The notes beneath the pieces were generated by a model. It was not told the origin of the DNA, made no database searches, and was given only the letters and a program-made list of their open reading frames with translations. A DNA stretch of 64,000 nucleotides from Triops longicaudatus (taxonomy: Eukaryota > Arthropoda > Branchiopoda > Notostraca > Triopsidae): contig JAGQDJ010000009.1 in assembly GCA_022885665.1 (NCBI GenBank), positions 248,001 to 312,000 of the forward strand. Reading direction: 5' to 3'. The position numbers and the translations under genes are program-made. Shown in pieces: positions 1 to 10,605 of this stretch; position 1 is the first letter of the stretch, and each line of letters starts with the position of its first letter.

Positions 1-3000
1 GTCAAACATTCGAGTTTGAACGTCTCCCATTAGTCTTACCATCTAACTATTGGGTGTTGGTCTTGTTGCTCTCAGGCTGGGCAGGGCCATCTCAGGCTTA
101 TATCAGGCCTTTGCAGGCAGTTCTAAGGTTGACAAAGCTAAGGATGAAAGTGAGAACTCCGACTCAGGATGGTTATCCTGGTCTAAAGCTCATTTGCGTC
201 AGTGGCTGCCCGGGTCCAGGTATTGTACACTTTCGGCACAGATTTTTTCAGTTTTTCTTCCATACTTTTGATTTCTTCTTGATTTACCTGTTCATTTGTG
301 ACGTATTTTTTATTTTAGTTTCTCTTTATGTTTCTGTTCTGGGCGTATTATTTGTATGTGTGGGTACCTAGACCTGGTAACAGCCAAACCCTTATATAGA
401 AGTCAAACCATTCTACCTTTCTAAACCCAACTGGGATGTTCGCTTCTTTTCTCTAGTAATTTCGTTAGGTTGCTAGCAAAGTAATAATTATTTATAAATT
501 ATTTGTTTCAGTGAAGAGGAAAAGCCTATTCAACCGTCTCCTGTTGGCCAGGAGGATGGCAATGCACCGGAAGTTGAGCCGGCCCGAGAAGGAGAGGCGG
601 TGGAGGCTATTAAGAAAGGAGAAGCCGAGCAGTTTGAAGAAAAATTGGCGGAACAAGCCGAGCAAAAAGAAACCAATGAAGTGGAATCTCAAGAAGAAGT
701 AGAGGATGAACACGGATTGTGGGAAGAAACTTATAAATCCTTCATCGACTCCAAACCTCGCGGACCTAGTTCGGTCGGTTTGGATTTCTCCTTCCCAGCA
801 GCCCAGCACGTTTATGGTATTCCGGAACACGCAGATTCGTTTGCGCTGAAGAATACTTTGTAAGTTTTATTTAACACTTCACACATTCTAGTTAGTTAAT
901 ATATTTCCCTTCTTTAGGAAAACCGATCCCTACCGTCTGTTCAATACGGACGTTTTCGAATATGAATTGTGGAATCCTATGGCTTTGTACGGTGCTGTGC
1001 CATTCATGGTGGCCAAACAGTAATTCAGACATAAATTGTATAATTCTTCCGGAAGCAAACTTATTGCTTTTTGTGTCTAGCCAAAATGGAGGAGCTACTG
1101 GCTTGTATTGGCAGAATTCAGCCGAAACGTGGGTTGACGTTCAAGATAGTCAGTCGGGTGGTATGGTTTCTTCTTTGATGGGTTTTGTTGGAGCGGGATC
1201 GAATACTCATAAAGAAACGCACTGGTTCTCCGAAAGTGGTATCATCGATGTGTTTATTATGAGCGGCCCGACGCCTAAAGACGTTTTACGTCAGTACGTG
1301 CGACTCACAGGACCCACACCTCTTCCTCAAGTAAGTCTTTTAAATGAGCCCTGAAATTTCCCGAGAATTGATTCCTTGAAACCGTCCGTTGCCCCTGCAG
1401 AAGGTGGCCTTCAGTTACGAAATATTTATTATGCTATTTGTTACCCGTCTTCCAGTATTTCGCCTTGGGATATCACCAGTGTCGCTGGAATTACAATGAT
1501 CAAGAAGACGTTATGGCAGTTGATGCTGGTTTTGACACTCAGGACATTCCCTATGATGTCATTTGGCTTGATATTGAACACACTGACGGCAAAAAGTAGG
1601 TTTTTAACGAAAAGGTTTAATTTTGTGCTGTGAGGGTCTTCTGTTAATTTAACGTCGATCTACAGTATTTACCCTTCATTATGGTTTTAGTTATTTCGTT
1701 TGTTTTGTAACTTACCTGTTAATAATTTCCAAGTATTTTTATTTTTTAAATGACACTGGTAGCCAAATATTTGACAGGTTTTTCTATGTCAAAATTAATA
1801 ACGGGATAAACATTTTCGTTGTCGTTTGTTCGTTGCAATTGTTTTCCGAAATTCCATTGCCAAGAATTTTAGTAGCCTTATATTTGTCAGATTTCTTGAA
1901 ATTAATAACGCCGTAAGCATTTTCGTGCGCATTTGTTCCCTGCATATTTCTCCAAAATGTCATTTTATAATGTTTAATAAGTAAATAGTTTGGTTTTGTT
2001 TCTTTTTCACTTGTTTCTGTTCTAGTCGCTAATATCTTTCCTTGTAATTTCATAGATACTTCACATGGGATAGTGTCAAGTTTTCCCATCCTACAGAGAT
2101 GACACAGAACTTAACTTCCCACGGCCGAAAGCTTGTCACAATTGTAGATCCCCACATCAAGCGTGACAGTACCTATTTCTTCCATACAGAATGCGAGCAA
2201 AGCGACTTTTATACGAAAGACAAAGATGGCAAGATTTACGAAGGCTGGTGCTGGCCAGGTGCCTCATCATACCCTGATTTCTTTAACCCTGTCGTTAGGC
2301 AGTATTGGGCATCACGTTATGCATTAGATCTCTACCAAGGTACCACATTAGACACATACACATGGAACGATATGAACGAACCTTCGGTCTTTAACGGCCC
2401 CGAAATTACCATGCCCCGGGATTGTCAACACTACGGAGGTTGGGAACACCGTGACGTTCATAACATGTATGGCATGATGGTCGTAGCGGCGACTTACGAT
2501 GGCCAACTGATGCGCTCCCAAAACAAACTTCGGCCGTTTATTCTCTCGCGTTCCTTCTTCGCTGGTTCCCAACGTTACGGCGCAGTATGGACGGGAGACA
2601 ACATGGCCGAATGGGGTCATTTGCAGATTAGCATTCCAATGCTGCTCTCTTTATCCGTGAGCGGGGTTGTTTTTTCTGGCGCCGATGTCGGTGGCTTTTT
2701 CAATAACCCGGACGCGGAATTGCTCACGAGGTGGTACCAGGCTGGTGCCTTCCAACCGTTTTTCCGAGGTCACTCGCACATTCACACCAAACGACGCGAA
2801 CCGTGGTTGTTCGGGGAAGAAACCACCAAAAGAATCCGCGCCGCTATCCGGAAACGATATTCTTATCTGCCTTATTGGTACACATTGTTCTTTGACAATG
2901 AGAGGACCGGAGTACCACCAATGAGGCCTTTGTGGCTTGAGTATACCAACGATAAGGAAACTTTCGCGATGGAGGATGAGCACTTGGTTGGAGACGCTTT

Positions 3001-4283
3001 GTTAGTCAAGCCTGTAGTGGCTTCTGGCGTTAACAACGTGGCTGTTTATTTCCCTGGAGAGAACTCGGTTTGGTATGATATTGACACTTACGAAGCCTAC
3101 CAAGGCCCTGGTTATGCCAACGTTGATGCACCCATAGAGAAGGTAAATGAGGTTAAATTAATTTTATTTTCTGTTAGTGGATTGCTAAATTTAGTTCAAA
3201 TTTCTATATACAAAATGCAGTGCGAACTACGTGGACGCTTGGAAATTATTATAGGCAGTAGGATTTTATTGGTATTACAAGAAAATCCCTAATATTATTT
3301 TTGGTGGTATTATTAGTATTATTACATTAAGAACTTATGGAAAACCGGTTTGCGTTTTAAATAGTTGAAGATTAAGAGTCGCAGCCACTCCCGTATTGTC
3401 TAGTGGTTAGGATACCTGGCTCTCACCCAGGAGGCCCGGGTTCAATTCCCGGTACGGGAACTTGTTTTTATTGTATTTTTTTTCCGTACTTTTACTTCTA
3501 ATCTATGCGTTATTTAATCTAGACATCTAATAGAAGAACTTCCGTGCTGTACGGTTAGGGTTTTTCATTCATTTCACAATTTTTTTATTTTATTTGTACA
3601 TCTTAGGCAATCTCGAATGTCTATCTAATCAAATACAAAGGCGGTAACGAGCTTTGCTCACGCCGAGTCAGGTTAAAAAATATATATTTTTTATTTTGTG
3701 TATATTTGTATCTATTTATTTTTTATTTATGTACTGTCATTTTCACGATAAATTTGTCGATAAAAAATATGCATGCATTAAATTGTTTGTCAAATGTAGA
3801 AAAATGGAGTTTTGCTAAAAGTCGTGGGTTATTTGTTTGTAGGTCCCAGTGTTCCAACGAGGCGGTTCAATTGTGCCGAAGCGAGAGCGTGCGCGACGAT
3901 CCTCTGCGCTCATGCATAGAGACCCCATCACTTTAATTGTTTGTTTGGACAAAGCCGGTCGAGCCGAAGGAAATCTTTACCTGGACGACGGCCAGTCCTT
4001 TGATTATTACCAGCAGCACTATGCGTATATCAAGTACCAATTTGATGTTACCACTCTGACGTCGCAGTTCTTGGATGAAGCCCGTTTCCCCACCAACGTG
4101 TGGCTCGAACGCGTTATAATTGCCGGATACCCTAAAGCGCCCGTTTCCGTTGAAGCCCATGATCCTCAGAGCGGACAAACAACGCCGGTCGAATTCAAAT
4201 ACGATGCTGGTAGTAAAGTTTTGATTTTGCGTAAGCCGGCCTTGCCCATCGCTCAGGAATGGTCCATTACCTTAAAAAACTGA
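1..4283 (+). CDS. GANAB: Neutral alpha-glucosidase AB (glucosidase II catalytic subunit), 3' part
   Basis: GH31 enzyme of the ER lumen that trims the two inner glucoses from N-glycans on new glycoproteins, in complex with a beta subunit. The 5' end lies left of the window. Exons I can place: 512-859, 918-1019, 1081-1330, 1456-1595, 2056-3142, 3843-4283 (stop TGA 4281-4283), giving 788 residues in continuous phase. Seen in the translation: HVYGIPEHAD, AETWVDV, DVIWLDIEH, the catalytic signature WNDMNEPS (nucleophile Asp codon 2369-2371), the general acid in WTGDN (Asp codon 2597-2599), GADVGGFF and VFQRGGSIVP. All match GANAB order and spacing. No KDEL-type end, as expected since the beta subunit retains the enzyme. 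The acidic stretch in exon 512-859 corresponds to the variable linker of the family. A 5' piece at about 3-32 (FEFERLPL) also fits; the exon between it and 512 is uncertain, but a donor at 219/220 joins in phase. Confidence 0.96.
3389..3460 (+). tRNA. tRNA-Glu (anticodon CTC)
   Basis: A 72-nt cloverleaf. Acceptor stem 3389-3395 pairs fully with 3453-3459, discriminator A at 3460. Anticodon stem 3415-3419 pairs with 3427-3431, loop 3420-3426, anticodon CTC at 3422-3424, reading GAG. T stem 3436-3440 pairs with 3448-3452 around loop TTCAATT. The internal Pol III A-box (TAGTGGTTAG region) and B-box (GGTTCAATTCC) are intact. It sits in the last intron of GANAB, on the same strand. No CCA is encoded, as expected in eukaryotes. 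Confidence 0.97.
3465..3469 (+). terminator. Pol III terminator of tRNA-Glu
   Basis: A run of five T starts five bases after the tRNA 3' end, the usual Pol III stop signal. A second, longer T run follows near 3475-3482. Confidence 0.75.
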
Positions 4284-4710
4284 CGTAAGAGATAAGGAAT
4301 ACGTCGTTTTTGTCTTTTATCACATTTAGTTGTGCAAACATTCCAATTTTGGAAGCACGAAGATTTTGCTGTGTACCCATCGAAATTTTTTCCATTGGTA
4401 GCGTATGGTTTTGCCATGTCGTCCGTGTTTGGTTGGTAATTGGTGCAGAAATTGCTTGTGAAACTTGGGAAGACAACAGAGAGTATGGCCAATACAAAAG
4501 CGACAGAAGCATGAAAAACAAATGTTTGGATCTCCAAAAGATATATGTAAAGTAAAAGGGACAGCTCCAGCTAATTTTAGTCATTAATAAGGTTTTTCTT
4601 GCACTTCTACGTGAGAATGCCGTGGTTTACAAAACAACAAAAAAACAAACTGCATGTGCTAGCTTTTTCTCCCTGGAAAAGCTGGAAGCCTTGCACTAAG
4701 GTCGTTTTCT

Positions 4711-5008
4711 TGTAATATAAAAGAAAAAAGTAGGGGTATAAGAAGGGTAAACCGAGGAAAAGGAGGTGAAGAAACAACGTTTAGCGAAGACACGCCCAGT
4801 TGTGTTTCGTCCGGAAACGGACACAAGACGCGGACGCAAGCTCGAATACCAAAATTAGATTGAGGATTCAAGAGACGAACGCTGCCCGCTTTTACACACT
4901 ATCAGAGACCAGCGTGAGTTGAGACTTCACCAGTCTACTGTTTTCCGTCCTGTGTGGATTTCTACGTTACTGTGAAACCACCTACCTGAGTTTGTCCCCG
5001 AAACCTAG
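4711..5008 (+). promoter_or_regulatory. Likely promoter and non-coding first exon of the 5354-10605 gene
   Basis: Between the GANAB stop and the next start codon there are TATA-like sites (ATATAAAAG near 4716, GTATAAG near 4736), then a stretch without useful ORFs ending in a donor CCTAG|GTGAAT at 5008/5009. The matching acceptor TTTTTGCAG ends at 5297, and the coding exon follows with ATG at 5354. I infer a 5' UTR exon ending at 5008 and a 289-nt leader intron (5009-5297). The transcription start was not identified. Confidence 0.45.
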
Positions 5009-5353
5009 GTGAATTTATTTAATTGTGTTTTATTTCCTATTTTATTAAAACCGTGTCATGTTTGACAATAACGTGTAGTTTCTTATTTGTGCACATTTTT
5101 AGCTAACATACCATTAATTGTCCACCTTACTAAGTACAACATTTGAGTAGCACCTTCACTTTGCAATGTTTTGTGTTTGTGTGCCTAGATTTTCGACTGC
5201 TTGTTAATCTTGTGCTAATTTTCGTGGTATTTTACGTTTTTTCTACATAAAAAAAGAAAGAAAAAAAAACACAGCTAATATTTAAAAATTTTTGCAGTGT
5301 GTTCGAACTTGACTTCAAATCGACCAGGGAGAATCCTTGGAGAAACCAACGCC

Positions 5354-8300
5354 ATGGGTAGTACTTACTATTCTTCCGTTACGTCCTCGTACGACAAGCA
5401 CTTCCCGGTACCTCGTCCAGTACATTACGTGTATGGCGCAACTCCAGTATACCGCCCTGGAATGCGCACGATCGTCACTTCGGCATATGTGCCGGTAAGA
5501 CGCAAAACACATGGACCATGCATTTTTGCGCATTTATTTTTTAAAATCTATTTATAGCAGAACTGTGCGCATCCGCCCATTAGTCATAAAAAAGCCCACT
5601 GTGCTATAAAACTGCCAAGGTTTTGACATGTCTTATAAGTACTAATATTGTTTGCAACACTGAGCTATTTCGCGGTAAGTGGGGGTAACATGCTCTTGTG
5701 CTAGGTAGCCAGAAAAGGGTCAGTTGTGACTTGGAATCGGTGGTTGTTGGGTATGGTGCCAAAGAATGTGGCGAAATGCCTACTTTTTGTTTCACGGCGT
5801 TTTTGCAGTGCAACTTCGTATGATAACAAACCATCGATTTCAGTAGTTTGGGCGGGGGACGGCTTCTTTTTTCCTTTAAGAAAAAATGGTCTGCTGGAAG
5901 ACAAAGTGCTAGCAGGAGGAAGATGGAGGAGCTTTGGTTTAAATCCCAATTTATTAGGAATGAAACGTCAGGAAACAGAGTACCACGTCTCGTAGGGGGG
6001 AGCCCCACAAGGGCATGTCCAGCAATTCAACTAGTTGTGTTACTTTTCGCGGGTTTAAAATAGCTATAAATAGGAAGCTGTAGCTCGCGGACGCCGGCTG
6101 AAAATAGAAATTCCGGTTCAGAACCGAGATTGTGTTAGTGTGCCCTTCTTTGCGCTTATGGCTTTTCCCGAACAGAGGAAAAGGAAGCTGTTCCAAAAGG
6201 AAAACTGAATGTACTCGCGTCATCGCCTGCCGAGCGAGAATAGGGACGTCGTAGCCAATACGACGCTGTCGTTTCCTATTTGTTTGTTTAGCATCGGCAG
6301 CAATGGGGGATAGCTTTGCCAACAAAGTCTTCTCAGTTAATGACGTTACCTACCTCGATACTGTGATTTGTTCACGACACTTCGCATAACGTTCTCCAAA
6401 CTATTATTCCGGAAGACCGAAAGGGGACGCTATCTATTTTCGGACTATTTAGAGCTAAATAGTCAGCAAGAAGGCCTAATTTATTGCACGTTTTCACTGA
6501 AGTGGTAAGGAATACGCAAAGGATAGCTGAAAACTGACACGGCTTATATATGTGTTATCTTAATTTTTGAAGTTGTGGTAACTTATGACAGTATTTCAAA
6601 AACATTTCTTATGGTCCCAATTGCCGCTTATTATTCTTTTTACCTGAGTAAAATCCTATATAGCATTATCCAAGGAAATATAACTTGTACGCAATTTTAA
6701 GACGTTTTTCTTTTTTTTTTAAGTTTTATTTCTTTGTGATATTTAATAAAAACGGATCGGTAGTAATTGTTGGTATTTCGTAGCCGGGTTTGGGAGCTCC
6801 CATTTCACGTGTGTCCCCGCTGGGCATTTCTGTTGCGCTACCCAACAGGGTAAGTTGGTTTGTTCCTTTATTTGTGCGTGTGTTATGAGGACATTTAGGT
6901 AGTTGTGAAGACAGAACTTTTAAGTGGGAAGATTAACCTTTCAGAATGTAGCAAAATGGTACGCACGTTACGGGGTGTGAATGTTAAAACGTCTGTTTCT
7001 TTCTTTTTCTGGGTGTGTGCGCATAATTGAACTTGTCATCAGCCCTTACGTCGTCACTTCGTGTGTTTGGAGTTACCCCAACGCCAATTTAGGGCAAATG
7101 GAGACCCCGGATTGCCGTACTTCTAAAAATCCTTTCAGCCAAAATAGATCCCACCCATTAAACATGACCAACTCTTTTCAAAGAGGCTGGTCCGGCTGTT
7201 GCATGCCTTTAGTGTAGTAAATACTTAGCAGTAAAAGTCTTAACCCGACTATCAAGGTCCGTCTTCTTTTCACTAACAGGATTCTTTTCTGAGGGTAAGA
7301 AACTACCTGCAGTCAGACGGCCAGGGGAGGAAACGTGCTTAGTTACTTGGGATTAAGATGGTTTTTAAGCAGGTGGCGAATCCAGGAAATCGTAAAAAGT
7401 GTAGCGTAATCGTTTTACAGTATTCATTCTATTTCTTTCTCTGTTCTCGGGTGGAAATTTTTTGGGGGAATAAAGAAATTACTCGCCCAAATTCGAAATA
7501 ATGCTCCGGGACTAGGCAAGGTAAAGGATTTTATTTCTACGCAGAATTCACTAGTAGTGAAACTGATAACCATTGACAGTAACATTTCTTGTTTCAATAA
7601 ATAACGTATTTTGGCATACTTCCCATTTCGCGCTTTTTATCTAGCAAAAAAGATAATAAAGAAGGTTAACTTTTTATTTCCTTTGGTTTTCGCTTATATA
7701 TGTGTCTTATCGGCCGCTAAAAATGACATCGCAATTCGCTGACGCTTATATTTTCGCCGGTAAAGCTTTCTTCACAGTATTCTACAACTCAGCAATTTTT
7801 CTGCTTTTCTGCCGGAAGGAAGGAAGAAAGCAGGAGCTAACCAAAAAACTGTAGAGGTTTGTTATTTTTGGTTGCGAAGTTGAAACATGCTTGGCAAAGC
7901 ACTCCGCTTCATTCTTGTTTTCGTTGCGAACCTTTTGAAAGTTTTGAGAACTAATGATTATTAGGCAGGTTCAAAGGCTTATTGTTAACCTTTAGAGCGT
8001 GCTTTTGAGTTTCTTTTTGCGTTGGATTTTGCCAGGGCCAGACGTTTCATAGAAGTATTCCAGCAGTAGCTCACCGACGACTTGCTCCTTCCGTAGCCCC
8101 GCCTACTTCCTACCGCCCGGTCTCTTATCACGATCTGGACAATTTAACTTATTACCATCATGCGCCGGTTAGATCCAACCTGAGCTTGAAAAGGCGTCAG
8201 TTATACGACGATTTGGAAGAATTGGAGGCTGAAGAGACAGCACGCCTCACCAGCCGCAGTACTTATTATTACGAAACCCCCAGGCGTGACTACAGCTTGC

Positions 8301-10605
8301 CACCTCCCACAACGCAAACGTAAGCTGTCTTAGAGAAAAGTGTGTTCAGAGCTTAAAACTTTGATTTCAACTTAGGTCCGAATATGGCTCGAAGTATACC
8401 GACTCGGCAATTTTGCAATCGTTGCGAGATGTTCATCGTAACGTGCGCAACTTGTCGCATTACAGCGACTCCACAAAAAAAGCCAGCATTGGTAACCGCA
8501 AGCTTGCTGTCGTTGAATTTCTGCTTTCGCTATCTCATCTTTTTTTATTTGTATTTTTTCATTTTGTTCTTTTTTTGTCTTTTTTTGAGTTTTATATTTC
8601 CGTGTTTTTTATTTGATTTTGGTCTTCTTTTTATTGAGTATTTTCGTTTATTTTGTCTTTTGCGTTTTGTTTTGAATTTTCTTCAGCGTTTTGTTTAGAA
8701 TTTTCTATGTTTTTTTTCAAGAACTTCCGTTTAGCTCGTTTTGCCAAGAAGTTCAAGCCTTTTTTACGCTTCCCATACTCATGATATCAATATAATACGT
8801 TAACGGCATGTAATGCTTCGAAGGATCCGGAGTTCGGAAGGGAGAAAAGGCTTGAACCAAAGTTGACACATGTCGTGATGAGATGTCCCGGAGTTTGGTG
8901 TGCAATGGATGACTAGGGTTTGGGCGTGGTATATTCTCTCGTAGGGCGTGGCCATTTAGCTTGCGTCTCTTATATAGGAGGCCGAGTCCGCACACGTCGC
9001 CATAAGCGTTATTTTGCAGATGACGAACCTGTCAAAGCCTCCGTCACGTACCGTTCACATTATGGACACATGCCGCGTAGAGCGGTCAGCGCTGGACCAA
9101 GTAAGACGTGTTTAGAATAGGAAGACGTGACTACGTCTGCGAATCTTTGGTTTGAGCCTTTCTTGTCGTGCCTTTGTCATCCATCCTTCGTAACCCGTGC
9201 TTCATTCTCTACATGGCAAACCTCGTCTTCTTTTAACCTTATAAGGCCTCATCAATACGTTTGTTTACTTTTGTTTAGCTGTCCAAGCAACCGGCTGGCG
9301 AAAGAAGGTCGAAGAAGAAATGAAACAAGAGACTGAAGCTCAAACTCCTAAGGATCAGGTATTTCCCGTACATTCAGGAAAAAACGCGACTGACTTAATT
9401 TTCACTTTAGTCGAAACCAGCGCGCACTTTATCCACCACAGAAGAAGAATCCACGCCAGTTGTATCCTCTCCTACGCGGAAAGTTTCTGACGTCAAGGAG
9501 CCTATTCACCATGACTCACAGCCTAAATCAGAACCGTTGGTGGCAGCAGAACCCGAACCACAACCGGAACCTGCGCTTGTCGTGGCACCCGTGGAGCCAG
9601 AGATAATTCAGGCAAGTTTGATTTATTTTCCTTGCGTTTATGACCTCATATTCATATTTCTGTGATTTCAAACAGGAAGTAAAAGCTGTTGTCGAAGAAG
9701 AACCCGCTCCTCGCAAAACTCGAAAAGCGCGCGCAGCACAAAAAGAGCCTGAACCCGAACGCGAGCCTGTTGTAAGCCAACCTGCACCCGAACCAGTTAA
9801 GGCAGAGCCTGAACCTGAACCAGAGCCCGTACAGGCACCAGTACAACCTGAACCAGAACCTGAGCCAGTAGTTGAGGCTCAACCAGAACCGGAACCAGTT
9901 CCTGAAGAGCCTGTAGCAGCTCCCGAACCTGAGCCCGAGCCTGTAGTCGAACAGCAGCCTGAACCAGAACTTCAAGTAGAAACCGCAGAAATTGCTGCTG
10001 ATGAGACACCCGTCGAAGAGACACCTCTTCCTGAAGAAAGTCCAGTTGAAGAAGTAAAATAATGTGTATAAAAAAGTTAAAAGTGCGTTAAAGGAAATGT
10101 TTTGAAGGAGACACCTGTGGTATTAGCCGAAGAAACTGAATCGACAGAAGCAGTCATTCCAGCAGAGTTGGAGGCGCCGGAAGCTACTCAGCCGGAGCCA
10201 GCTGTTGAAGAAGAGCAAGTTGTTGCCGAAGCCTTAGCTGCTGAGGAAACTGAGCCAGTGGTTGAAAGGATAGAAGAACCCGCTGCCGAGGAACACGTCG
10301 TAGCTGAAGAGTCTCAAGCTGCTGCAGTAGAACCGGCAGCTGAGCTCGAACCTTTCGAATGGGGTGAGGAAGAAGTAGAACAAGTTCGCAGACCTCAACC
10401 TGTGGCGCAAGAGGACGCACCAGCGGAGGCAGATGTGCCGGAGGTTACTGAAGTACCGGCAGCGACTGCTACTGTTATTGCAGTTGACGACCAACTAGAA
10501 GCAGGTCAGGAAGAGCAAGGCATGGTAGAAGTTGCAGGAGATGATGTTGAGGAAGAAGAGGAGGAGGAAGAGGAGGAGGAGGAGGAGGAAGAAGAAGAAG
10601 AATAA
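5354..10605 (+). CDS. Unrecognised protein with basic N-terminal half and Pro-Glu/poly-Glu tail
   Basis: Eight coding exons: 5354-5494, 8036-8319, 8376-8491, 8978-9100, 9279-9358, 9411-9611, 9676-10053, 10108-10605. They sum to 607 codons including the stop. The first ATG is in a good context (GCCATGG) and no earlier in-frame ATG occurs in that exon. Residues 1-140 are rich in Tyr, Pro, Ser and Arg with no signal peptide or membrane segment. Residues about 140-250 are basic and Ser/Arg-rich (RTRRHKRYF). Residues 250-441 contain tandem PEPEPEPV-like units, and 442-606 are Glu/Ala/Val-rich, ending in about 18 Glu. The layout resembles acidic-tailed structural or sarcomeric proteins of arthropods (for example the Glu tail of insect troponin T), but I see no troponin sequence and make no family call. 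The last intron (10054-10107) holds an in-frame stop, so a form without the tail is possible. Confidence 0.85.
5495..8035 (+). other. First coding-region intron (2.5 kb)
   Basis: Bounded by donor CCG|GTAAGA and acceptor GCCAG. I see no conserved exon, RNA gene or repeat inside it. Short open frames on both strands here lack codon bias and splice partners. It could hold an alternative promoter for a shorter isoform, but nothing in the sequence shows one. Confidence 0.6.
8530..8720 (+). repeat. T-rich low-complexity tract in an intron
   Basis: About 190 nt almost free of A-rich words and dominated by T on the coding strand (TTTTTATT, TTTTGTC and similar), lying just inside intron 8492-8977. 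It is strand-asymmetric and ends about 250 nt before the acceptor, so it is not simply the polypyrimidine tract. Confidence 0.7.
9612..9675 (+). other. GC-AG intron (64 nt)
   Basis: The frame passes from exon 9411-9611 (67 codons) into exon 9676-10053 in phase 0 only if the donor is CAG|GCAAGT, with acceptor AAACAG. Everything except position +2 fits the U1 consensus, typical of the minor GC-AG class. No GT donor nearby keeps the frame. Confidence 0.75.
9745..9972 (+). repeat. Coding Pro-Glu repeat
   Basis: Imperfect tandem units of the type PEPEPEPV, separated by short Val/Ala/Gln spacers, encoded with mixed GAA/GAG and CCT/CCA/CCC codons. The codon mixture argues against recent slippage and for selection on composition. 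Confidence 0.85.
10054..10107 (+). other. Inferred 54-nt intron with an in-frame stop
   Basis: GAA|GTAAAA at 10053/10054 and TTTTGAAG at 10107 bound 54 nt (18 codons) between two long, compositionally matching acidic frames in the same phase. The segment is AT-rich and contains TAA at 10060-10062. If kept, the protein ends after residue VEEVK; if removed, 166 codons including the stop are added. The acceptor is AAG and lacks a strong pyrimidine tract, so splicing may be partial. Confidence 0.6.

Noticed and set aside
5604..6325. Overlapping minus-strand frames of 134 and 123 codons
   Set aside because: They fall in the first large intron of the acidic-protein gene and overlap open frames on the other strand without any recognisable motif.
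9652..10494. Minus-strand frames rich in Phe/Leu/Arg
   Set aside because: Reverse complement of the Pro-Glu repeat exons; composition is explained by the sense repeat.
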